Shown here one piece after another: positions 33,612-43,380 of a stretch of DNA of 64,000 nucleotides (its first letter is position 1; each line of letters begins with the position of its first letter). A program made the position numbers and the translations under genes. Below the pieces are notes generated by a model that saw nothing but the letters and a program-made list of their open reading frames with translations, had not been told where the DNA came from and made no database searches. Origin of the DNA: Pisolithus tinctorius (taxonomy: Eukaryota; Basidiomycota; Agaricomycetes; Boletales; Pisolithaceae); the NCBI GenBank assembly GCA_024663395.1, contig JANFAH010000011.1:372001-436000 (forward strand), given 5' to 3'.

Positions 33612-34499
33612 CCTTGCGAACAAAAGGTCAGAGAGACAGGGAATATAGACACCAGATTCACTGCAGAAACAAAATGTTAACGGGGGGCATAATCAGATTC
33701 TCCGAATGTAGATAATCTGACCTTAGTTTTTTTTGTAAGATATAGCCATTAGTCTGAGTAAAGTCCGACTCGACGATTTCTGAGCAACATATCCAAGTAA
33801 TCCGACGTAGGCAAGATCCGGATTCTACGCGTTCAACCAGTTAGCTAAGGGGAAGAGAGTGTGGTGCTTGTGGGAAGAGGTGTAAGTGTACTACTGACGT
33901 AGTATGCTATGGTATTGCGAGGGTTAATCAGCAGCACATCACCAAAACTGTCAAACTCCGCTATTACCCGATAAGGCGTTGAAGGGGGAGCATTCAGCGG
34001 TTGCTCCCACCGACACGGAGAATGCTTCCCCCATCAATAGAAGCGAGGACAGGAGTAAGACAGACCCAAGGAGGTGCGTCGAACGCATCCTTGCAAACAA
34101 AAGGTCAGAGAGACAGGGAATATAGACGCCAGACTGGGGAAACCTGGTGATGGATATCTCCGTGATGTCATGTGGCTCATATGGCCATGGGCTTATACCA
34201 GGTTAACGAAGGCGCAGATTGCAGAGATTTTGCGAACGTACATACATGGTGGTGTTCCTACCAGTGCACAACCGAGCTCGGCAGTGTTCGCAGGCCCAAG
34301 GAGGTGGTAGTATGGAGCGATAAACGTCAGTTGTCATTAAGGCTTCAGAAGTGTTACCAGGAATGAAGAAAGTAGGTTCATACTGAAAAGAGTGAACTAC
34401 CCGAAAGTGGCTCCGTTCAAGTTGTATCGATGGAGTTGAACGTACACACCAGAAGTCGCACCCGAGATAAGTCCGGTGATCCCGTAAAATGAAACATAA
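33612..34499. repeat. SRM-10 upstream region with duplicated exon 1 and inserted spacer
   Basis: About 33975-34130 repeats about 33505-33658 at very high identity. The spacer between them (33660-33974) is unlike other SRM flanks and I do not recognise it. The shared SRM upstream block continues from 34130 to about 34450. The last bases before 34500 match TMEM135 3' flank copies and form the left flank of the first Harbinger element. Confidence 0.65.
33976..34088 (-). pseudogene. Orphan SRM exon 1
   Basis: On the minus strand from 34088 this reads a complete signal peptide (MRSTHLLGSVLLLSSLLLM) and then EAFSVSVGATAECSPFN. It stops matching just before the SWTG end of exon 1 and has no splice donor. 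It lies upstream of SRM-10 with the normal upstream block behind it, so transcription could begin here and run through the SRM-10 start. Confidence 0.75.
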
Positions 34500-34744
34500 G
34501 GGCCGCTCAAAGTAAGATGTGGAAGAAACACGCGAGCAAACTCAAGTGCGGTTGAGTTGTGAGTTTGTGGGCGAATATTAAAGCTCCGACTTGAGATTCA
34601 AACTCCGCAGAAAAAGCGCGTGACCCGGAAACGGTAGATGTGTAGATAATGCTATTGACGCTCCGATTTAAAATTCAAACTCCGCTGAAAAGCGTGCATG
34701 CTTATCAATAGAGATCTAGCAAGTGATAACCACCTACCAACACC

Positions 34745-36303
34745 ATGCCTAGAGTTACTGAGCGCCAGGAACTCCTAGACATCCTTCAACAAGCCAGGGA
34801 ACACTTTGGTCTGCTACAGTACTTAGATATACTACATGTAGCATTGCAGGAGGCTGAAGCTACTGACTCTGGTGACTCAAGTGAAGGCCTACCCCAATCT
34901 GACAACACCATGACAACCCAATCTTCTGTTCCCTCTTCCCCATCTTCTGGTGCTGCAACTTCTGACACCTCATCCTCATCCTCTGGCTTGATGGAGCAGT
35001 TGTTATTCAGTACTGCTGCTTTCTCTGGCTTCCAGGATGCTATTGCTGCACTCCAGGATGAAGTTGAAAAAACACGTGTTCTCAACAACCGACCAAGGCC
35101 AAGCCGCTCTCCCCAGCTCCACCTCCTTGATGAGTGGAAAATTGACCACCCTCGCCTCTTTCAGCGCAAACTCAGAGTCCCTCCAGCTGTTTTTTCTGCT
35201 ATAGTGGACAAGATTGAGACCCACCCTATCTTCCACAACAACTCCAATAACCCCCAGCTCCCTGTCCCCATACAATTGGCAATTTTCCTTAATGCTGCTG
35301 GGCATTATGGAAATGCTGCCACCTCCCAGGATATGGCAGAGTGGGCTGGTGTATCTGTTGGGACTGTCCACAACTGCTACAAGAGGGTGATGGTTGCCAT
35401 TCTGCACCATCATGATGAGGTGATTCACTTTAACCCTGAGGAACCACAGGACAGGAGGGAAAAGGACAGGGCAAAGAGGTACGTGGAGGAGAGAACATGT
35501 CCTCAGTGGAAGGGGGGATTTTTGTGTGTGGATGGAACACCCTTCAATCTATTTCAGAAGCCTGGGTTGCATGGGGAGGGATTTTTTGACAGGAAATCCA
35601 ATTATTCACTTTCCAACCAGGTGAGCACTCACAATTTGGTGATTACATGTATTCACTCACCTGCATTTAAGATCATCATCTTCCCCCACAATCTTCGCAT
35701 TGTGGATTATGTCATTGGTGTTCCTGGTAGCCTCCATGATGCCAGTGCCTTCCAACACACTCAATGTGCCCGGTCACCTGAAAGGTTTTTTGGTGAGAAT
35801 GAATGGCTCTGGGCTGACTCTGCATATGGATGCCAGAAGTGGTGTATTGTTCCATTCAAAAGACCTGCTTCAGGTCAGTTGACTAGGGTGCAGAAGACAT
35901 TCAATTATCATCTGTCTAAAGTATGTAACAGCTCTTTTTATATATTTAGTCCATACTCATCTGTCATGGCAAGATACGTGTTCGATCTGAACATCTTTAT
36001 GGTTCCCTTAAAGGGCGCTTCCAATCCCTGCGAGAGCTTCGAATCCAAATACAGACTCCAGAAGACTTGGAGTATTGTAATGCATGGGTGCGAAGTTGTC
36101 TGGTTCTCCATAACATGATCATAGAAATTGAGGAGGACCTTGGTTTGGCATCATCAGCTGAAGAGTTTGCTGGGGCATTTCCTCCCTCTGATGAGGATGA
36201 GGAAGGTGAGGATGCAGGTGGTCAGGGAAACTACATTGGATCAGAGGGGCAAATATTTAGGGATGCACTTCTTATCAAGTTACTCCAGCACTTAGAGGTG
36301 TAA
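34745..36303 (+). CDS. Harbinger-type transposase (DDE_Tnp_4 nuclease), element 1
   Basis: I read three exons: 34745-35620, about 35669-35911 and about 35986-36303, with GT-AG introns that keep frame. The Ser-rich N-terminus is followed by a helix-turn-helix-like segment (SQDMAEWAGVSVGTVHNCYKRV). The catalytic triad is visible: D in GFLCVDGTPFNL, D in LWADSAYGCQ (after IGVPGSLHDASAF), and E in RSEHLYGSLKGRFQSL after the second intron. It ends with an acidic tail (SDEDEEGEDAGG). Such nucleases cut and join element ends in the nucleus, and known Harbinger elements need a Myb-like partner protein. No lesion is seen, so the gene may be active. Confidence 0.9.
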
Positions 36304-36437
36304 CACATTCTTGAGTATGTAAATATATTTTGTTTTTACTTTACTTTGTTCTGGGACTTTGTTCTGAGCAAGTATGACACAGACAACACCAAATTCATTC
36401 ATATTTAGTATATACCATGGTGTACATTGTATATACT

Positions 36438-36520
36438 GGGGGGGAGGGGAAGGGAATTGTATAGTGGGGGGGGGGGGGGGGGGGGGGGAATGCTATTGTA
36501 TACAGGGGGGGGGGGGGGGA
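36438..36520. repeat. Poly-G low-complexity tract
   Basis: Long G runs (36466-36488 and 36507-36519) sit between the two convergent transposon genes, with a repeated AATGCTA motif around them. They may be real homopolymers or partly assembly artefact. Confidence 0.8.
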
Positions 36521-36566
36521 ATGCTAGCATACTAGATGATTAAGAGGAAACGACCGTGTACTGTAT

Positions 36567-38372
36567 TCAGAGGGTGAGGTGAACATTCTGACTATCAGAC
36601 GAAGTACCTTGGTCCTCACCACCTGCAATGCCTTTCTGCAACGCGAGATTCTGAACGCGCAGCTGCTCCAGCTGAACCGCAAGCTTCATCTTCTCGATTT
36701 CCTGAGCCGCCATCGCTTGCTCGTGTGCATGCAGCTCGCGTTGCATTTGCAACTGGTGCTCGTGATCCTCCGCGCGAGCCGACTTCCTCTCCTTCACCTT
36801 CCAGTAGTTGAAGTCCATGCGGGAGCGCTTGTGCTCCAACCGATCTTGCTGCGCCTGTTGAAATTGTTGAATGAACGACATCGACGTTGAAGCGAGGCTC
36901 GCTGAGAGCCGGTCGGCAGGGGCCTCACGCCCACGCTTACGGGACGCCTTGGACGATGACGGCTTGCAGTCGCTATCATCAGACGGCGCAGTGGAAGATG
37001 AAGACATACGAAGCCCCGAAAAAATATTTGAAGACGATATGTCCGAGTCAGATGACTCGTCCGTGTTTGGAGTGGAAGCCGACCTGGGTTTCAGAAGAGG
37101 GGAGTTGCGCTCGAGAGACGGGTGCGTCGGCTGAATTTTTGGGCGGCGGGACACGAAGGGGACGGGGTCGTCGTTCAGACTGATGGGATCCCCCTTGTCA
37201 GCGATGAGAGGGGGGGGAGATGGAACGCCAAGCGATGGACGATTAATTCCAAACGGCGGGGGCGACGGGAGAGCAAACGATGAAAGATCCCCCCTGTCAG
37301 AGACGAGAGGGGGGACAGATGGAACGCTGAGTTGGTTTCCGAAGAGGGGGGGCGAAGGGATAGCGAGCGATGGTCGTTCATATCCGAATGGGGGGGTGAC
37401 ATGCGATGACGAATCAGAGGGGGGAGACGGGACAGCAGGCGACAACTGTTGATCGAACGAGGGGAACGACGACGATTGCGAAACGGCAGATGAAGGCGAT
37501 GGGACGGGAGACTTGCCGACGTAGTCTACAGCCATCGCCGGAGAATCGTCTGCAAAGATTAAGTTAGAGCTGCTCTCCCCTATTTCGCCCTCTTCTAATT
37601 CCAATGGTACTGGAGAGCCGGGTCCAGGGAGGCCGTCTGAAACGGCGTGAGGGTTCGACCGCAATTTGAAGAGTCCGACTGCACGAGCGGCGAAATTCTG
37701 GCCACTATCAGCACCACTCCACGTGCTGTTGTACGCAGGGTTCGTGCGCCACCAGCCGTGCAGGTCTCCCCACCACGGGAATTCCTTCTGAATACCGTCT
37801 GGAAGCGATCAGTGCACTGATAGCGAGTGATAAAGGCGTGGCGACGTACCTATAATATTTTTCGTGCTTGTGTTGCTCGCAAGATCGTCGTAAGTCCGAC
37901 CGGCACCTGTCTGCCCAAGCAACGCGATATATTTCCGATATTTCTGCTTCAAACTGCAAACTCTGTAAGTGAAAACAGAAAAATAAAGGGGGGAGGGGAC
38001 GGGAGAAACGTACACATCAAGACGACTTCGAATCGGACCAGCGAATATACCCGGGTTGTCCTGAGCGAGGGCACGGATCTCGACAGACTCATCGCCAGCT
38101 GAAAAAATTACCTTTGCAATCTCCACATATATGTCGTTCTTCCCATGGCGCAACTGCTGCTTACTTCTACCTTCCTCCCGAGCATCCTGCGTAGAATCGG
38201 AAAAGAGCTTCTTGCGAGCTGCTTCGTGAGTTTTACACCATTCGATAAGGCGATCGGTTCGCGCAGCGTGCGCCTTTTCCCACTGAATCCGAATATTTGG
38301 CTGCTTCGCGACGGATTTGGCGGATTGCGATGATGGGAGACCAGGGGAGCCTGGCCCGGTTGCTGAGGCCAT
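36567..38372 (-). CDS. Harbinger accessory protein, element 1 (DNA-binding plus coiled coil)
   Basis: The start is at 38372 (MASATGPGSPG). The N-terminal region has a charged helical domain (RTDRLIEWCKTHEAARKKLF, STQDAREEGRSKQQLRHGKN) ending KQKYRKYIALLGQTGAG, the pattern of Myb/trihelix-like proteins carried by fungal Harbinger elements. A GT-AG intron separates it from KYRKY, and a second intron precedes DGIQKEFPWWGDLHGWWRT. The middle is Pro/Ser-rich with repeated FPSPPP-like stretches. The C-terminus has a Lys/Arg-rich segment (SKASRKRGREAP), then an Ala/Glu/Gln-rich probable coiled coil (HEQAMAAQEIEKMKLAVQL). It converges on the transposase gene. By analogy with characterised Harbinger partners it should bind element ends and carry the nuclease to the nucleus; that is inference. 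Confidence 0.8.
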
Positions 38373-38535
38373 CGCTACGTCGAGTAAGAGTGAGAAGTGA
38401 GTGGTTCACTTACGAAACTCGGCCGAAGTTCAATCGGAGTTTCAATCTCCGGGTTCTCGGCCAGATACTCACCGAAAAACACGCGAGAAACACGCGAGAA
38501 ACACGCGAACCTCCTCAGACTTTGAGCGGCCCTAT

Positions 38536-38782
38536 ACATGAAGTACCAGGGGCTCCCAAAAAAGGAAATATTAGTACGAATTAAACCCTGAGGTCACCTT
38601 GTAAACAAGGTAATGCAAAGATACGCACTGGTGTAAGATTCAAGAGATCATCCAGTACATCACTTATAAAGCGGGACCATGCAAAGACATTGATACATAA
38701 TTTATAGGCAAAAGAATAAATAAAACAAGAAGTAGAATGTGTAGATGAGTTTTCTTCCTCGCTTTATATTACTAAGATCACT
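38536..38782. repeat. TMEM135-like 3'-flank copy between the two transposons
   Basis: This 247-bp strip matches the downstream flank of the TMEM135-like gene (27320-27702), including GATACATAATTTATAGGCAAA. It shows that both Harbinger elements entered the same duplicated unit, about 250 bp apart. Confidence 0.75.
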
Positions 38783-38785
38783 TTA

Positions 38786-38903
38786 GAGCTAGTTCGGTAA
38801 CGAAGTCCCACAAAGAATCCAAGTGAAAAAACCCAAAAAAAAGTCCCAGGCCTTCATGACATAAGCATACAGAGTTCAAGCGGAGCTCCAATTTAGGAGG
38901 AGA
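38786..38903 (+). repeat. Left terminal inverted repeat, Harbinger 2
   Basis: This 118-bp arm starts GAGCTAGTTCGG and ends TTTAGGAGGAGA. It includes an A-rich stretch and the CTTCATGACATAAGCATAC segment, and pairs with 42273-42390. Confidence 0.93.
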
Positions 38904-38908
38904 CATAG

Positions 38909-40379
38909 GTGATATCGATAACCGCAACCACAACTAGCATGGCTGACGAGTCGGGTGTATCTGGGAACCTGATCGGTGGGGACCCTCCTGATGCCGCAGA
39001 CGACGAGAACGATGAAAGGCGCATCAACATCAATGACGACCACTATCGACGCCACAAACTTCTCATTCTTATCCTCATCCACCATCACCTCCAACTCTTA
39101 TCCCTGTTACTCGTGTTGGCAGATACTCTACAGGCCGTCACGGAAGCGACGCGGCGTGCTGACCTGATCCCATACCACACGTCGATCCTGACTGGGAGTA
39201 GGTGGGTAGCCGAATTGTTGAATGGCCATCCCGAGCGAATTCGTACAGAGCTCGCGGTTCACAAGCACGTATTCGACATCTTATTGCGGGAGCTCCAACA
39301 ACATGGAATCGGTCCTTCCAAACACGTCACGCTCGAAGAGCAACTCGCGATCTTTCTATATACCTCTGTCACCGGTTTGTCCATCAGACATGTAGGTGAA
39401 CGTTTTCAAAGGTCGAACGGCACGATCTCCAAGTAAGTCTTCGACCGTGCCATTTTCGGTGGACTAATCGTCGTTCCAGGTACTTCAAAAAAATTCTGTT
39501 CGCATTCTCGTCTCATGATATATACAGCAAGTACATACGATTGCCACGCAGTGATGCCCCCGTCCACCCAACTATTCGCGATAACCCCAAATTTTTCCCA
39601 TTTTTCGCCGACGCTATCGGTGCAATCGACGGGACGCACATTGTGTGCGCTCCCAGTTCGGAGGAAAGGGATGCGATGCGAAATCGCAAAGGTTTCACCT
39701 CCCAGAATTGCCTGCTCTGCTGCGATTTTGATATGCGCTTCACATATGTCCTTAGCGGGTGGGAGGGATCTGCGGCCAACTCGTCGGTCTATCACGATGC
39801 ACGGCTGAGCGATCTCGCTATTCCGGACGGCAAGTACTACCTTGCTGATGCAGGGTTCCCCAATTGCCCCCAACTCCTAACTCCATTCCGAGGGCAACGA
39901 TACCATCTTGCAGAATGGGGCCGTGCGCACATACGGTAAGTATCACTATCGGTGTTTTTATTTACTTATAATTCATTGGAATTTACAGACCAGTAAACGC
40001 CGAGGAATGCTACAACCTTCGCCACGCGCAGCTTCGAAACGTGATCGAACGGATAATCGGAGTCATCAAACGGCGCTTCCAAATTCTCGTCGTGCCTCCA
40101 GAGTATGGCATGGACGTCCAGGCCCGTATCCCTCCCGCTTTGTGTTGCATTCACAACATCATCCGCGTGTACGATCCATTGGAATTAGACGACATTGAAG
40201 GCTTTGTACCGCCTCCGCCGCCGGACGAGTCGGAAGAGGTGATCGGCGTGATCGCCGATGGCGTTCCAACTGCCGCAGAACGCCTTTGGATGTCGGAGAG
40301 GCGGGGTGCAATCGCGCAAAGCATTTGGAGTAGTTACATTGCCGAACGAGTACGAAGGGGAGAGTTCATCGCGGATTAG
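38909..40379 (+). CDS. Harbinger-type transposase (DDE_Tnp_4 nuclease), element 2
   Basis: I read three exons: about 38909-39433, about 39480-39936 and about 39989-40379. The N-terminus is acidic. It is followed by LDILLRELQQHG-like helices and a helix-turn-helix (LEEQLAIFLYTSVTGLSIRHVGERF, SNGTISK) for element-end binding. The catalytic core is clear: D in GAIDGTHIVCAP, D in YYLADAGFPNCP (after NSSVYHDARLSD) and E in QLRNVIERIIGVIKRRF, with the family's NLRHAQLRN motif. The first ATG frame begins inside or just after the inverted repeat; the likelier start is MADESGVSG at 38939, because it skips a poor leader. No stop interrupts the core, so it may be active. It is only distantly related to the transposase of element 1. 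Confidence 0.9.
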
Positions 40380-40538
40380 CATTTATATACCATCATTTCC
40401 CTCTACGTTACGCTACCCGTATGATCCAAAATGCATTTCTTTTTGAGTCTCCAGCGGTAGACTTTGAGAACCGAAACGCGATGATATTGCAACAAACGTA
40501 AAGGTAAAAATGAACACTACAAGCTGCAAGTACAACAA

Positions 40539-42174
40539 CTATTGCAAACATCTCCCAATCTCATTGAGCTTCGCCTCAAGCCACGCATGCCGAACTGTAG
40601 CCATACGGTCAGGATCGCTAGCGAATGATAAGTACAGACTGGCATGGGCAACATTTCCCTCGAAGTGATTTGCAATCCTGACAATGTCAGCTGGCGAGAA
40701 CTTATCCATGTCCAACAGCAACAGCTTCTGTGTCGCCTCGGTCACCAACGGATGGACCGGGTCTTGGCGGAAATCGGGCTTGGGATCGGCCGCAGGTTGA
40801 ATGGGCGCAGGTGACTCCGCAAGGGATGTGATTGCGTGAGTGACGGCGGTCATATGCGAGCGGACTGTACCATGGATACCTCCAACTTCCTCTTCCACTC
40901 ATTCAAGTATCATGTTCCCTGTGCGTCACTTTCGTGCCGATGAGGCGGTTGAACCCGCAGTGCTTGAAAGAGCACCCGATACGACAGATTGATCGTCGTC
41001 GTCGTCTGCCTTCCACTTTCTGGAGCGCTCCATACGAGCCGAAATACTCGAGGATGGCTTGACAGAGCTGACAGACGAGCCATTGAACGACGATGGGGCA
41101 GTTGGAGGAGTGAAGTTTGATGGTGTGCCGGGGGGGGCAGCAGACTGGTCTGAGCGCCAGTTAAAAGTAGATCCGCTATGAACTGAAGCGACGGTAGATG
41201 GCGCCGGGTGATGGGAAGTTGTTAGCGTAGGGGGGATGGGATTTCCAGCTGCAAATGAGTGGAACAAGGGTTGATTGGCAGATGGCCACGACGGTGGAGC
41301 ATAGGAAGTCGTTGGCATACTGAAGCCAGCGCTTCCAGTCACGAATGGGTAGAAAATCGTTTGGTTGGTAGACGGCGATGCTGATAAGACAATGGACGAC
41401 ATATCCACATCGTGACTGATTGCTGGTGCGCTAGGTGCACTTCCTCCGACGGGCGCTGGTATCGTGAGGTCAATGGAATGTGACCCCGGGGACAGCATGT
41501 TGTTCCCCGTGCTCTCGCTGTTGGAAGAACTCAACATGGTGCAGGACGGGCCTCCAGAAGAATCGTTGATACTCAATGCCGAAAAGCGATTCAAGCCCTT
41601 GCACTTGGAAGGTATGAGCACACTCATCCTGTCATAAAATAGCCATCCCTTGTTTTTATAAGGGGCTGCGTCCTTGTGGACCTGCCGACGTCGTCATTAG
41701 CACAGGACATTCAATCCGATCGGATTGAATCATACCTTCATGTAACCATCCCATGAATTCTCGTTTGCAACACCGATATCAGCCCCTGACTTCAGGGAAT
41801 ACGCAAATCCAGATGAACGGCTGAGATGATCAACGACCGTGTATGTGCTTCGTAGCTGTGTGATATCAGCTAGTTATTCTGTCGTTTGACTGACTCACGC
41901 ACCCTTTTCCATTTCTCTTTACATGATTTAGGGGTTTTGGGCCCCCCTTTCTCAGGGTTTGCAAGCATCGGAGAAGCTGCACAGGCATTCCAAAATGGCA
42001 CCTTGAAATTTAAACCGTCACCAGCGGTTGCCTTGTGGGAATCGATGAAGTCAAGAAGAGCAAACGTATCCTTATCTGACCACGACACTTGCGTCGAGTG
42101 GCCATCCGGGGACCGCGAACTACGAGATTTGCCCTTGTGGTCGGACGATTTCGCTGCTTTACGAGGGGGCATGG
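40539..42174 (-). CDS. Myb/SANT-like accessory protein, element 2
   Basis: The start is taken at 42174 (MPPRKAAKSSDHKGK). The DNA-binding domain reads SWSDKDTFALLDFIDSHKA, GLNFKVPFWNACAAS, TPKSCKEKWKRVRES and, after a GT-AG intron near 41875-41900, LRSTYTVVDHLSRSSGFAY and NENSWDGYMK, then APYKNKGWLFYDRMSVLIPS. This is the Myb_DNA-bind_3 type found in fungal Harbinger elements. The middle is Ser/Pro-rich, with a basic patch (RMERSRKWKADDDDD). A last intron (about 40915-40962) leads to a helical C-terminal domain (VRSHMTAVTHAITSLAES, FSPADIVRIANHFEGN). It converges on the transposase gene. The expected role is end binding and nuclear targeting of the nuclease, inferred from characterised Harbinger partners. 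Confidence 0.87.
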
Positions 42175-42272
42175 CAACGAACGGAGGGAGAAGCAAGAGC
42201 AGATGCTGTACAAGTGGAGCTTTGATGCATAACCCCGCCTCTAGCACGGCATCTCAGCCATACACCAGATGC

Positions 42273-42390
42273 TCTCCTCCTAAATTGGGGCTCTGCTTGA
42301 ACTCTGTATGCTTATGTCATGAAGGCCTGGGACTTTTTTTTGGGTTTTTTCACCTGGATTCTTTGTGGGACTTCGTTACCGAACTAGCTC
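42273..42390 (-). repeat. Right terminal inverted repeat, Harbinger 2
   Basis: Reverse complement of 38786-38903 with about three substitutions. It ends CCGAACTAGCTC directly before the TTA target duplicate. Confidence 0.93.
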
Positions 42391-43380
42391 TTAAGTTGGA
42401 CCAATGAACTGGAATAGGATGTGTCTCACAGGACTAGAGATATGTTGTGGGTCATTCTATTAGAATTAGGTTGCATACATAAACTTATGAGCAAAATGGC
42501 GAAGGAAAGTTGCAGCTGACCTGGTATGTGCACTAAACGGAAAATCAAAGAACTGTCAGTGAGGCATGTTCACAAGTATGAGTGAGCAAATCACCATCAC
42601 CATACCCATCGCTACTGCAGTCAGCTGTGATTGTAGCGTTATTGAGGAAGGTTATAGGTTACAAATCCAACCACGAGCGACTCGCCAATGCCTCTCCAGC
42701 AGACTCAATTCTAAACACCCACCCTTTCCCTCTGGTAGTAAGCTACGCACTCTCCATTACTTCAGGCAGCACATACATCGCCAACTCGCCCCGCCTCTTG
42801 CATTCCCCTACAAAAGCGACAACGCACCAAGGAATCCTCCTAGCGCGTAGGAATATTCAGATACGAAGAAATTGATCATGCTCTTTGGTAGCCTAAGAGT
42901 TTTCTGGGAAGAAAGAACTTCGTAGATGTAATGCTTCAAACAAACCCATGCTAGCGAATATGTCAGACGAAACGGAGCTTGGGACATCACAGAACAAAAA
43001 GGAAGGGACTCACACTGGAAGGAAGCCATGAACGCTGCTAAACACGCCGAGCTCCGTATCGTACCCAATCCCACTTTCCCGAGCAAGTGGATGGGATTCG
43101 AGAGAAAAGCCTTCCGCTTAAAAAATATCATTGGTAGGAAGTGCAGCGCGCCATATATTGGGAATGCCCATTTGAATACCGCCATCAATCGTGAATGGGG
43201 GCTCTTCGACAAGGTTCTACCCGCCACGAGCGTCAACATGCGCAGACATGAGGATGGTGTGGGGATTGGGGAAGAGAGGAGTTCGGCCGTGACACGCTCT
43301 GAAGCCTAGATTTGTGTCTCAAATTATTTGTGTGTGACCCGGATCACTTTGCGAAATCAAGTGGATCATTCGTCTTCAAT
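42391..43380 (-). pseudogene. Second TMEM135-like copy, internally deleted and frameshifted
   Basis: From the 3' end the copy contains the last two exons, then the exon for LTYSLAWVCLKHYIYEVLSS and SYALGGFLGALSL, then MAVFKWAFPIYGALHFLPM. There it jumps directly to the start-codon region (MSAHVDARG, near 43250), so exons 1 to about 5 are deleted. The joint puts the start out of frame and gives a stop two codons later. One missing base after GALSL (near 42810) creates a TAG. The copied promoter region continues to about 43380. Harbinger 2 is inserted exactly at its stop codon. Confidence 0.9.

Larger units (their letters stand above)
34500..38532. mobile_element. PIF/Harbinger DNA transposon 1 (about 4.03 kb)
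   Basis: The ends share a 14-bp inverted repeat, GGGCCGCTCAAAGT (34500-34513 and 38519-38532). The flanking triplets are TAA (34497-34499) on the left and TAT (38533-38535) on the right, a 3-bp target duplication with one change. Joining the flanks gives ACATAAACATGA, close to ACATAAAGACATGA at 17600 in an uninterrupted paralogous flank. Subterminal regions carry short repeats (AAACACGCGAG, three at the right end and one at the left; CTCCGAnTT and CAAACTCCGC at the left). It encodes a DDE nuclease (+) and a convergent accessory protein (-), the two-gene layout of PIF/Harbinger elements. Confidence 0.88.
38783..42393. mobile_element. PIF/Harbinger DNA transposon 2, structurally intact
   Basis: The element proper spans 38786-42390 (about 3.6 kb), flanked by TTA at 38783-38785 and 42391-42393, the classic Harbinger 3-bp target duplication. 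Its terminal inverted repeats are about 118 bp (38786-38903 and 42273-42390), starting GAGCTAGTTCGGTAACG, with only about three mismatches. It encodes a DDE nuclease (+) and a convergent Myb/SANT protein (-). The uninterrupted target is visible at 27703-27705, where TTA on the plus strand is the TAA stop codon of the TMEM135-like gene. High repeat identity suggests recent insertion. Confidence 0.95.
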
